The notes beneath the pieces are model-generated. The model was given only the letters and a program-made list of their open reading frames with translations, ran no database searches and was not told where the DNA came from. This document shows positions 9,653-17,122 of a stretch of DNA of 64,000 bases, in pieces. The DNA comes from Candidatus Defluviibacterium haderslevense (GTDB lineage: Bacteria; Bacteroidota; Bacteroidia; Chitinophagales; Saprospiraceae): the NCBI GenBank assembly GCA_016712225.1, contig JADJRL010000003.1, positions 4,725,501-4,789,500 of the forward strand. Direction: 5' to 3'. Every line of letters starts with the position of its first letter. Positions within the stretch are counted from its first letter, which is position 1. The translations under genes were made by a program, and so were the position numbers.

Positions 9653-10204
9653 CTAAAATCTATATGCTAAGCTTAGTGCGAGTAAGTTAGAATTAAAATC
9701 CAGGCCTGCTGAAAGACTTGTGTTTGCTGTATCTCCTTCTATCAAGTTGATATTCGTGTTGATATACATATTAGGCAGTGTTTCAATACCTATAATGAAC
9801 TTACCATTAAGATCATACATAAAACCAATGATATAGCCAACAAAAGGGTTTATCCTAATACTTCTTAATTTTGAATCTCCTGAAAATCCAAAAGTTAATC
9901 CCGGTTCCCAACCATGATATAAATAAAAGTCATTGGTTAAGGATATCCGTTTTTCGGTACCAACAGACATAGATGCTAACAAACTATAGGTATGGACATC
10001 ATTGAGCTTACTAAAATCAATTTTACCGGCATTTAAACGCAGTCTTGTATACTTATTTTCAGTTTTTTCTTTTTTGTAAACAAATGAATATCCACCCGAA
10101 CCTCCCATTCGGATTCCTACTTCTTTATGTAAGGATTGGGAAAAGCCATTATGATAATTAAATAAAATCAACATTCCGAAAATAATTACTAATTGATATT
10201 TCAT
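9653..10204 (-). CDS. Small outer-membrane beta-barrel-like protein
   Basis: A 183-residue protein with a signal peptide (residues 1-22, ending GFSQ) followed by alternating hydrophobic/polar beta-strand patterns (for example YSLLASMSVG, GLTFGF, LLALSLAYRF), ending in an aromatic residue as outer-membrane barrels usually do. No family is recognised. It occupies the position where ATP-synthase subunit a would be expected downstream of the AtpI-like gene in many Bacteroidota. The gap to the upstream gene is 52 bases, so it may or may not share that transcript. Confidence 0.6.
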   Translation of the reverse strand: MKYQLVIIFGMLILFNYHNGFSQSLHKEVGIRMGGSGGYSFVYKKEKTENKYTRLRLNAGKIDFSKLNDVHTYSLLASMSVGTEKRISLTNDFYLYHGWEPGLTFGFSGDSKLRSIRINPFVGYIIGFMYDLNGKFIIGIETLPNMYINTNINLIEGDTANTSLSAGLDFNSNLLALSLAYRF

Positions 10205-10256
10205 ATTTCAAGTTTTAATTCGTGAGGTAAAAAACAAATTGAATTCAAATTATAAT

Positions 10257-10631
10257 CTAATATACCTTGCTCATTTTCATTAGGAAATAGGTTTCATAAA
10301 TGGTAAATATTAGATAAATAAATAAGCTTGGCAAAATGATTTCCTGTTTAATCAAATGCCACTTTTGGATCGCAACAACTATGATGGCAACGAATAGAAA
10401 TATTTTAAAAAAAACAGAAACCAAAAAGACACGACTAAATAAATACAAATTTTTTGAATTTCTAATTCGACTGGAAACAATAAATAGAATCAAGCAAAAG
10501 AGTGTAAAAAAACCTACAACGCCAAACAAAAAATTCAATGAACGGGGGTCGGATGGATTAAATAACCCTAGCACGATAGACGATAATAATGCTGACAAAA
10601 AAAGAAATAAAGTAAATTGATAAAACTTCAT
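10257..10631 (-). CDS. AtpI-like four-helix membrane protein
   Basis: The 124-residue product is almost entirely hydrophobic, with four predicted membrane helices (about 5-25, 32-52, 66-88, 98-117). In Bacteroidota ATP-synthase operons a protein of this size and topology commonly sits between AtpZ and subunit a. This is a positional and topological inference, since no diagnostic motif is visible. Its ATG overlaps the TGA of the upstream atpZ-like gene (ATGA at 10631-10628), implying translational coupling. No F0F1 gene follows, so its role in assembling the c-ring, if any, would act on subunits encoded elsewhere. Confidence 0.6.
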   Translation of the reverse strand: MKFYQFTLFLFLSALLSSIVLGLFNPSDPRSLNFLFGVVGFFTLFCLILFIVSSRIRNSKNLYLFSRVFLVSVFFKIFLFVAIIVVAIQKWHLIKQEIILPSLFIYLIFTIYETYFLMKMSKVY

Positions 10632-10843
10632 TTTTTGGATTTATTTAGATCAAAATAAATCCAAAACATCAAGGCCACAAACAACAAGCCCTCAATAATT
10701 ACAGTACACCAAGGCTTATTTAAATTAAATTTATGGTCCAGCCATTTACCTAAGATTGCTCCGACTGCAAGAGTTCCAAATAATTGAAACGCCAATCCAG
10801 AATATTTCAAATAGGCATTGGTTTTGGATGAATTTGGGAGCAT
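10628..10843 (-). CDS. atpZ: AtpZ/AtpI family protein
   Basis: From the ATG at 10843 the product has 71 residues, with two membrane helices (about 13-31 and 44-62) joined by a loop containing GKWLDHKFN. That glycine/aspartate loop between two helices is typical of AtpZ (ATPase gene 1), implicated in F0F1 assembly or Mg/Ca transport. A TTG two codons earlier (10849) is possible but less likely. It lies 15 bases after the bactofilin gene and overlaps the next gene by 4 bases, so the three form one operon. The ATP-synthase structural genes are not adjacent. Confidence 0.75.
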   Translation of the reverse strand: MLPNSSKTNAYLKYSGLAFQLFGTLAVGAILGKWLDHKFNLNKPWCTVIIEGLLFVALMFWIYFDLNKSKK

Positions 10844-10858
10844 GGGCAAAAGAAAAAA

Positions 10859-11293
10859 TTAATTAAGGTTGTTTTCATTTTTTGGGACCGGTGTTGAAGG
10901 ACGAGCTGAAATCTGAGAGGACATTTTACTGACTACATTAAATTTAGCTCCCGGTGCCACAGATAATTTATCTGTATTAATCTCACCTTCTACATTTGCT
11001 GTTTCTTTTATATGAAGCAAATCTTCGATAAAAATACTGCCCCGAAACTGTCCTTCAATAACTGCATTTTGAGCCTTGATTTCACCTTCGATTTGTCCTT
11101 TTGGGCCTATAATGACTTTTCCTTTACAGATTAAAGTACCTTTAAGAAATCCATCAATCCTGATGTCACTTTCTGCGGTTACGGTACCCTCAACGGTGGT
11201 CCCAGCGACAAGACTATTCAATGCTCCCTGACCAGGAATTCCTGGAATTCCTTTGGATTGTTCTTTGTTATCGTTTGATTTATTTCCAAACAT
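10859..11293 (-). CDS. Bactofilin (polymer-forming cytoskeletal protein)
   Basis: A 144-residue bactofilin. Residues 28-120 show the repeated short beta-rungs with glycine and hydrophobic spacing (VEGTVTAESDIRIDGFLKG, IEGEIKAQNAVIEGQFRG, VEGEINTDKLSVAPG) that build the triangular beta-helix. The N- and C-terminal tails are disordered and Pro/Gln/Asn rich, as usual. Bactofilins form nucleotide-free filaments that scaffold envelope functions. It is the first gene of an operon with atpZ and an AtpI-like gene, an arrangement known near ATP-synthase loci in Bacteroidota. No exact promoter box was found upstream. Confidence 0.92.
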   Translation of the reverse strand: MFGNKSNDNKEQSKGIPGIPGQGALNSLVAGTTVEGTVTAESDIRIDGFLKGTLICKGKVIIGPKGQIEGEIKAQNAVIEGQFRGSIFIEDLLHIKETANVEGEINTDKLSVAPGAKFNVVSKMSSQISARPSTPVPKNENNLN

Positions 11294-11362
11294 GGTTTAC
11301 TATTTTTTGAGAACTTTAAAATTACTATTTCTTTTTCAGATTGGTGTAAATTATTTTTGATC

Positions 11363-11390
11363 AAAAAAAAACACCCCAAATTTGAGGTGT
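11363..11390 (-). terminator. Rho-independent terminator after the PorP/SprF gene
   Basis: On the - strand ACACCTC (11390-11384) pairs with GGGGTGT (11377-11371) around a 6-base AAATTT loop, and eight T follow (11370-11363). It lies 31 bases after the stop at 11422. It also insulates the downstream bactofilin operon. Confidence 0.88.
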
Positions 11391-11421
11391 TTCATATCAA
11401 TAAATTGATTATTTTATAAGG

Positions 11422-12498
11422 TTAGAAGTTTGGACAATAGATTCCTCTATGTTCAGGACTACAAATATTATAGATAAATGATAACTCGAAAGCATTATTC
11501 GCTCCGCTAGCTTTACGCAGTCTTGAAGTATTAATATCATAACTTAAGCCAATACCGTATTTATGATAGTCAAATCTAGTAGATAAGATTAAAGCATCCA
11601 TGAGCACACCACCTTTTTTATCTGTTGTCTGCTCAATGAATGATTCCTTATTAGCCAATCGTGCCCAAAGTCCAAGCTGGAACGCTTGTTCATCATATTT
11701 AGACTTACTCATGTTAAATCTGAAACTTGTGCCCGCATTTAATTGCCAGTGAGGTCCCTGGAAAAAGGATACTATACCAGGAAGAATACTATTCTTACGA
11801 TCTATTGCGAAGTCACCACCTGCATGAACTGTTAATTTAGAATATAGCGGAGAGGCTACGAAACCATTTCCTTTTCTGTAATGATTTTGTAATGGTTCAT
11901 TCAAGTGACTGAATGCACCACCGATGTAATAATTATTTTTTTTGTCCAAAACTGAAAACCACAATAGACCTACCGATATATCAGCAAACAAGAACCCCTG
12001 ATCAATGTCTAATGGTTCACCAGAAATAGTTGTTTGATTTGGGCCAGCTGAGGTGATTTGTGTTCCCCAAATAGCATTTTGAAAGTTTACGCTTCTTTGG
12101 TTAAGGCCCGCTTCACCTCCAAATACCAAATAATGAGAAGATGTTCTGGACCCAGCCATTCTCTTGCTGTAAGATCCAGACAATTTGAATTGAATGGTTG
12201 CAAAGTCTAAAGATCCTGCTTTATCACCCCAGAAAGTACCACCAAATCCAAAATAATCATATCTACCAACAGGAATCTTTTGGTCGAATGACAAATTATA
12301 GGTGTTAAATGAATTGGATTTCAGAATCGGAGCCCATTGATTTCTATAATTCGCTACAACTCGCATTTTGCAATTCATAACCCCGGTAAGTGCGGGATTT
12401 AAATTCAAAGGAGACATATAGAATTGTGAAAAATGGATGTCCTGAGCAAATAAGCCCATGTGACCACATAATAATGTTATTAACAGCAATCGCTTCAT
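11422..12498 (-). CDS. PorP/SprF family type IX secretion outer-membrane protein
   Basis: From the ATG at 12498 the product has 358 residues with a clean signal peptide (MKRLLLITLLCGHMGLFAQ). The mature start DIHFSQFYMSPLNLNPALTG is the hallmark of the PorP/SprF family, outer-membrane beta-barrels that hold T9SS-secreted surface proteins such as gliding adhesins. The rest shows beta-strand patterning throughout. An upstream ATG at 12576 would add 26 residues that disrupt the signal peptide, so I reject it. Genes of this family often sit beside large CHU_C-type adhesins; here the nearest (18999-23855) is 6.5 kb away. It is monocistronic with its own terminator. Confidence 0.9.
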   Translation of the reverse strand: MKRLLLITLLCGHMGLFAQDIHFSQFYMSPLNLNPALTGVMNCKMRVVANYRNQWAPILKSNSFNTYNLSFDQKIPVGRYDYFGFGGTFWGDKAGSLDFATIQFKLSGSYSKRMAGSRTSSHYLVFGGEAGLNQRSVNFQNAIWGTQITSAGPNQTTISGEPLDIDQGFLFADISVGLLWFSVLDKKNNYYIGGAFSHLNEPLQNHYRKGNGFVASPLYSKLTVHAGGDFAIDRKNSILPGIVSFFQGPHWQLNAGTSFRFNMSKSKYDEQAFQLGLWARLANKESFIEQTTDKKGGVLMDALILSTRFDYHKYGIGLSYDINTSRLRKASGANNAFELSFIYNICSPEHRGIYCPNF

Positions 12499-12601
12499 AC
12501 CTACTAGTTTACTAAAGCATAAATATATAGCTTTACTTTCAAAAAACGTTCCTAAATTTATCATATTACAATACATTTATTTTATTCATATATATAACAT
12601 C

Positions 12602-13681
12602 TTAATTTTTACGAGGCAAAGCCCCTAATTCATGAATTAATTGGTCATCATAAATATTGGCTAACTCAAACAAATTTTTTATGGTTAGCTGTCCAATTTC
12701 AGGTTTAAAGTATTGATCAAATAAAATCATAGATAAAATGATGTCATTATTATTGATTCCAAAGCTAAGACCCCTCAACTTGTGATTTTGTTGCAAGAGG
12801 AATGTATAAATTGGTTTTATTTTTTCTTTAGGCAAGCTACATATCGATGCATCCCCAGCTATCATGCCAGATTCTTCATGATAACTGAGTAAAATTTTTG
12901 CAGAACCATTGATGATTTCCCAACTATTGGGTCCTCTACGTGTAAGATTTATGGAATATCCCAAATTCGATATGGTCTCTTCGATCTCCCTTTTTATACC
13001 TTTGGGTTCATAATCCGCGATCTGACTGATCATTTTAATCCCTGAGCCACAAAAAGGGCAATACTTCAATTCAGGATTGGGTTCAAAGACCAAATTACCA
13101 CAAGAAATACACCGTACCCCTAAGGCATTGGGTTGTTTCTTAAACTCCTGAATACATTGATCCAAATAATTGACCGGTAAAGAGAATCCAATGTTTTGTC
13201 CATTTTGAATAATAAAGGTATTTACACCTATGACTTTACCTTCATTATCAATCAATGGCCCCCCACTATTACCAGGATTAAGGGCTGCATCATGTTGTAT
13301 ATAATCTATCTCATTTTCTTTGTGGGCTATATTAGATATGATACCTTGAGTGGCAGTGTATTTGAGCCCAAAGGGATGCCCAACTGCTAAAACGGTGTCC
13401 CCTTCTATGATTGACTTTTGATGATTTAAATAAATATTCGAAAACTGATGGACTTTTGGAGCTTTTATAAAGGCCAGATCATACATTGGATCTAAATAAA
13501 TAACGGGACATGTCATTCTTGTCACACCTTTACCTTCAATGACGACCTCTTTATTATCTTTTACTACGTGTTCATTCGTTACAATCAAATCAGGCTCGGC
13601 CAGATAGAATCCAGTTCCTATAGAATAAGGTGTGGCTATCTGAATCACGGCATCCTTATATGCTTCAATTATTTGTTTCAA
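12602..13681 (-). CDS. Cytosolic trypsin-like (S1C) protease with zinc ribbon
   Basis: The 359-residue protein has a trypsin/HtrA-fold protease domain (about 5-180) with the full triad: His38 (TNEHVV), Asp68 (YDLAFI) and Ser139 (GNSGGP). Next comes a zinc ribbon, Cys191-x2-Cys194 and Cys208-x2-Cys211. The C-terminal ~130 residues (about 220-350) resemble YbjN-like or secretion-chaperone-like folds; this last point is inference. No signal peptide and no PDZ domain are present, unlike DegP/HtrA, so it probably works in the cytoplasm. The only start before the triad is TTG at 13681, placed 3 bases after the stop of the upstream gene, so the two are tightly coupled. Confidence 0.85.
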   Translation of the reverse strand: MKQIIEAYKDAVIQIATPYSIGTGFYLAEPDLIVTNEHVVKDNKEVVIEGKGVTRMTCPVIYLDPMYDLAFIKAPKVHQFSNIYLNHQKSIIEGDTVLAVGHPFGLKYTATQGIISNIAHKENEIDYIQHDAALNPGNSGGPLIDNEGKVIGVNTFIIQNGQNIGFSLPVNYLDQCIQEFKKQPNALGVRCISCGNLVFEPNPELKYCPFCGSGIKMISQIADYEPKGIKREIEETISNLGYSINLTRRGPNSWEIINGSAKILLSYHEESGMIAGDASICSLPKEKIKPIYTFLLQQNHKLRGLSFGINNNDIILSMILFDQYFKPEIGQLTIKNLFELANIYDDQLIHELGALPRKN

Positions 13682-13684
13682 AGA

Positions 13685-14995
13685 TTATAAATTTAGATTT
13701 CGAATAAGTGTTATATATGAGATAAAAAATTTGAGTCTGGATGAAAAATCCAATTTGACATCCAAGTTCATTTGTGGATATCTCGATTGATTCTGCTTTA
13801 AAATGGCTTTTACTTCAGATTTAATTGGATACTCCCATTTAGCAATATCATCTGTCTTATTATAAGGAGTTGTAAATCCTAAATCTGAAAAATATTTAGG
13901 CTCAACGATTCTATAATATAAATGGCTTAACTCAGCTACAGGCTGCGGCAAGGCATAATTATAAAGACAAAAGCCAATCAAATAACCACAAATTGCGAAT
14001 ATTACAAAATCATGCTTATTTTCTTCATACCATAGGATGCCTTGTAATTCAGTATCAAAAATTTGACAAATACTTGCAAAGGGAACCGATGAGTTCATTT
14101 CAAAAGTATGGGTAACATGATACAATTCTTTGTAAAAATCATCTTTACTTATGTCTTTAAATTCCAATATTTTAGATTCTAATGAATATACTTTACTTAG
14201 TGCGTTTTCATCAGGTTTATCAAAATAGTTGAGATGAGCTTGATTAATAATTTCTGCAACTTTTGACTCAGGCTTGATTAAATAATCCAATTTGTAAATA
14301 GCATCTAAGTAAATATAGACCAATGCGCCAGGGAATCTATCTCTATTAAGTGTACCTAAAACACCTTCTGCTGTTATGATGTCAATCACTTGATTAAAAA
14401 ATGTCCATTTAATCGATTTTTGTGCTTTGTCGATATCAATAATATGGTTTACATTAATTGGAACAAGCTGTTCAAAGGCATTAATTAAAATATCATCTTG
14501 TTCGTCTGCTAATAACGCCATTTCTTTTAAACCATTAAAAATCTTATATGGCGAGGCTTCCTCAAGATGACTGTCAAAAACCAAGCACAAATGCTGCTCT
14601 TCATCCAATGTGTAACGAGCGTATTGTAAATCGAAATTGGTTTCTAATGCTTTTCGCATAAAACCTACATGCAATTCTTTACAAACGGCTATTTTAACTT
14701 CCGAATAAAATTGTAAATGATCTACTAATATTTTAATAACCTTAGAACCCTGAACCAATTCATACTCAAGCACATTTGAGTTTTGAATGGTTATAATATT
14801 ATTTTGGTGAGCTGTATTTAAATATTCAAATAAAGACTGAATGCTACGCTTAAATTCACCTTGGTTAAAATAGTTAGTAGCTTGGTTCCATGCCTGAGTT
14901 TGCTGTGGGCTCAAAATCCCATTATAGCTTCTACCAAAAAGCACATCCGGTGTAACGCCAAGTTTATTTGACCACAAATTTTTCCAAAAACCCAT
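13685..14995 (-). CDS. Unknown cytosolic protein paired with the trypsin-like protease
   Basis: A 436-residue soluble protein without signal peptide or membrane helix that I do not recognise. Residues about 60-170 (for example VIKILVDHLQFYSEVKIAV and HLCLVFDSHLEEASPYKIF) have the alternating strand/helix pattern of YbjN-like domains, possibly the same fold as the C-terminus of the downstream protease; that is only a pattern impression. The C-terminal half is helical, with a hydrophobic stretch around 325-345 (FAICGYLIGFCLYNYALPQP). It has a consensus -7 promoter 20 bases upstream and is the first gene of a two-gene operon. It may be a substrate, regulator or adaptor of the protease. Confidence 0.75.
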   Translation of the reverse strand: MGFWKNLWSNKLGVTPDVLFGRSYNGILSPQQTQAWNQATNYFNQGEFKRSIQSLFEYLNTAHQNNIITIQNSNVLEYELVQGSKVIKILVDHLQFYSEVKIAVCKELHVGFMRKALETNFDLQYARYTLDEEQHLCLVFDSHLEEASPYKIFNGLKEMALLADEQDDILINAFEQLVPINVNHIIDIDKAQKSIKWTFFNQVIDIITAEGVLGTLNRDRFPGALVYIYLDAIYKLDYLIKPESKVAEIINQAHLNYFDKPDENALSKVYSLESKILEFKDISKDDFYKELYHVTHTFEMNSSVPFASICQIFDTELQGILWYEENKHDFVIFAICGYLIGFCLYNYALPQPVAELSHLYYRIVEPKYFSDLGFTTPYNKTDDIAKWEYPIKSEVKAILKQNQSRYPQMNLDVKLDFSSRLKFFISYITLIRNLNL

Positions 14996-15416
14996 AATTT
15001 GACTAGAATTCTAGGCAAATGTATCTCTTTCTGGTTGAATAATAGTGTCCAATTATCGAGTCTTTAAATACATTTTAAGTAACCATTATGTTGAAAGTTC
15101 AATCGGATTGCTGATATCTTCAATATTGCAATATTCCGCTTTAAGTTCATCAAAAAAAAGATCAGATATAGTGTCAGCGAAATGTTTGATATCTAAAACA
15201 AGGCGTTGTGCATTATTGCATCAAAGAAATAGGTTAAACATAAGGATGGGTATAGAAAGTTAATATCGGGATAAACATTAGATAAATGATTAAATCATTT
15301 GGTTACACATTAAATTTTCAATGATGTTAAATAATTACTTTTCATGATTATGAATAGCCTTTAATAAGTTTCATCGGAATGGTTATTATCATATAATTTT
15401 ACATCAAAATAGTTCA
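14996..15416. other. Intergenic region with possible decayed reading frame
   Basis: This 421-base stretch lies between divergent genes. It holds the promoter of the 436-residue gene (15016-15023) and a weak corA promoter (TAATTTTA at 15394-15401, one base off consensus). On the - strand an open frame of 45 codons (15220-15086) reads like protein (ADTISDLFFDELKAEYCNI) but has no usable start codon, and an 8-T run sits inside it. It could be a remnant of a decayed gene. Confidence 0.4.
15016..15023 (-). promoter_or_regulatory. Bacteroidota -7 promoter box
   Basis: On the - strand it reads TACATTTG followed by C, an exact TAnnTTTGC consensus, 20 bases upstream of the ATG at 14995. It probably drives the unknown-protein/protease operon. 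No clear -33 TTTG was found. Confidence 0.55.
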
Positions 15417-16460
15417 ATGTCAAAGCGAAAAAAAGCAGGATTATCTCCTGGAAGCATCATTTTTACTGGTCAAAAGCAATTAGAGCATCCGGAGATCATT
15501 AGTTTAGAATACGAAACTGAAATCGTTAAAAATATCAAACTAGATGATATCTTAAACAAACCCCAATCACTTCATACGAACTTATGGATAGATGTGCATG
15601 GGATTCACGATGTAGCATTAATTAAGGATATTGGAGACCATTTCATGATCCATAAATTGGTCCTTGAAGATATTGCAGATCCAAGCCAAAGGACTAAAAT
15701 TGAACCTTATGATATGGGTATATTTGCCATCATCAATAATTTAAACTATGACGTTGAGGCAAAGCAATTGAAACAAGAACAAATTGCGATATTTTTTACT
15801 AAAAATTGGTTGGTTGATTTTCAAGAGCATCCTGATGATACCTTTTTGCCGATCCGTAATAGATTAATGGTAGAACACTCAAGATTGCGAACACTTCGGT
15901 GTGATTATCTATTTTATGCTTTATTAGATTATATAGTGGATTGCTATTTTTTGGTCACAGATGCCTTTGACGCTGAAATTACAGATTTAGAGGAAAAAGT
16001 CCATCTGGCGCATACTGAAGATTTAATCAACAGAGTGTACAAAATCAGAAGCAACCTTTTAAAGTTTAGAAAATTTATTTATCCACTACGGGAGGAAATT
16101 GGAAAAATAAAAAAATTAGAAGGCTCAAGTATCGAAACTTCTAACTTAATTTATTTTAGAGATCTAGAAGATCATATTACACATATCACTGAAATCGTAG
16201 ACAATCAAAGAGAATTATTGAATGGTATTAAGGACTTAGCAATAAACCAGACCAGTCTTAACATGAACAAGGATATCAAGTGGTTAACGGTAATTTCTAC
16301 GATATCCATCCCAATATTATTTCTAACAGGAGTCTATGGTATGAATTTTAAATTCATGCCTGAACTAGAGTGGCATTATGGGTACCTTCTGTGGTGGGTT
16401 TCAACTATCAGTATCATTTGTACCTTGATACTGTATTTTAACAGAAAAAAGATGTTCTAA
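15417..16460 (+). CDS. corA: Magnesium/cobalt transporter CorA
   Basis: A 347-residue CorA-type divalent-cation channel of the inner membrane. The long N-terminal cytosolic domain (about 1-280, with the helical region TDLEEKVHLAHTEDLINRVY) forms the regulatory funnel. Two C-terminal helices follow (about 288-306 and 322-341), with the signature GMN selectivity motif in VYGMNFKFMPEL between them. The length is normal. The ATG at 15417 is the first start in frame, and a near-consensus -7 box (TAATTTTAC) lies 16 bases upstream. It appears monocistronic. Whether it prefers Mg or Co cannot be read from the sequence. Confidence 0.95.
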   Translation: MSKRKKAGLSPGSIIFTGQKQLEHPEIISLEYETEIVKNIKLDDILNKPQSLHTNLWIDVHGIHDVALIKDIGDHFMIHKLVLEDIADPSQRTKIEPYDMGIFAIINNLNYDVEAKQLKQEQIAIFFTKNWLVDFQEHPDDTFLPIRNRLMVEHSRLRTLRCDYLFYALLDYIVDCYFLVTDAFDAEITDLEEKVHLAHTEDLINRVYKIRSNLLKFRKFIYPLREEIGKIKKLEGSSIETSNLIYFRDLEDHITHITEIVDNQRELLNGIKDLAINQTSLNMNKDIKWLTVISTISIPILFLTGVYGMNFKFMPELEWHYGYLLWWVSTISIICTLILYFNRKKMF

Positions 16461-16497
16461 ATAAAATATTTAAAAATTCGAAAATAACTAAAATACC

Positions 16498-16659
16498 TTA
16501 ACAGTAACCTAGATCTTCATCATTTTCTAAAAATTCACCAGCACGAGGTTTTGTTTCAACTTCGTGATCTTCATCTTTCTGACGTCCTTTGAAGAAGCCT
16601 TTTTTTTCTTTTGCCTTTTCTTCTTCTTTGGTGTTTTTGGATTTAAAAATGTTTCGCAT
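16498..16659 (-). CDS. Small highly charged protein (53 aa), hypothetical
   Basis: An open frame of 53 codons encodes a Lys/Glu/Asp-rich peptide starting MRNIFKSKNTKEEE and ending ENDEDLGYC. It has no membrane segment or known motif. Support for a real gene: the start is ATG, the composition is coherent over its whole length, the region is otherwise non-coding, and an exact -7 promoter box lies 37 bases upstream (16697-16704). It could be a nucleic-acid- or ribosome-associated small protein, but nothing shows this. It is convergent with corA. Confidence 0.5.
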   Translation of the reverse strand: MRNIFKSKNTKEEEKAKEKKGFFKGRQKDEDHEVETKPRAGEFLENDEDLGYC

Positions 16660-17122
16660 GGAATAAGCTAATTAAATGTTCATGGATAAATACGTACAAA
16701 TATATGAAAAAATTTATATATGTTAGCTGTATTTTAACAATACATTAATAACAAATACAAACCTTTCCCTTCTTAAATAAAGATTGCCTTAAAAATATGT
16801 CTCGATTTAAGAATAAAAGTCGATAAACCTTCCTCTAGTACAACTTCTGAAATGGAAAAATAATTCCCTAATATGAGAAAATTGACTGGATTATTATTTA
16901 CCTCGAAATATAAAATATTATAGTTAATGGCGCTCAATAAGAAATCATCACTCGGCGATTTAAATTACCTCGTGAAGATAGATGACAATGGGTTCATCCT
17001 TAGTGCAAATGTAAGAAATTAATAATTAATGAGTCAGAAAAAAGTCAATAAATTTTTAATCTTAACAATTATTTCTTATTAGCCCTTACTTTTTCCAATT
17101 CATTTAGTTCAAATTAATAAAA
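16660..17122. other. Intergenic region with a short possible gene fragment
   Basis: 463 bases without a firm gene. On the + strand, ATG 16927 to stop 17022 opens a 31-codon frame whose end (YLVKIDDNGFILSANVRN) resembles the start of a PAS-type domain, so it may be a gene remnant or chance. The rest is AT-rich with no tRNA or terminator visible. No terminator was found downstream of lysS. Confidence 0.35.
16697..16704 (-). promoter_or_regulatory. Bacteroidota -7 promoter box
   Basis: On the - strand this reads TATATTTG, an exact match to TAnnTTTG, 37 bases upstream of the ATG of the 53-residue small gene, implying a leader of about 30 bases. Confidence 0.45.
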
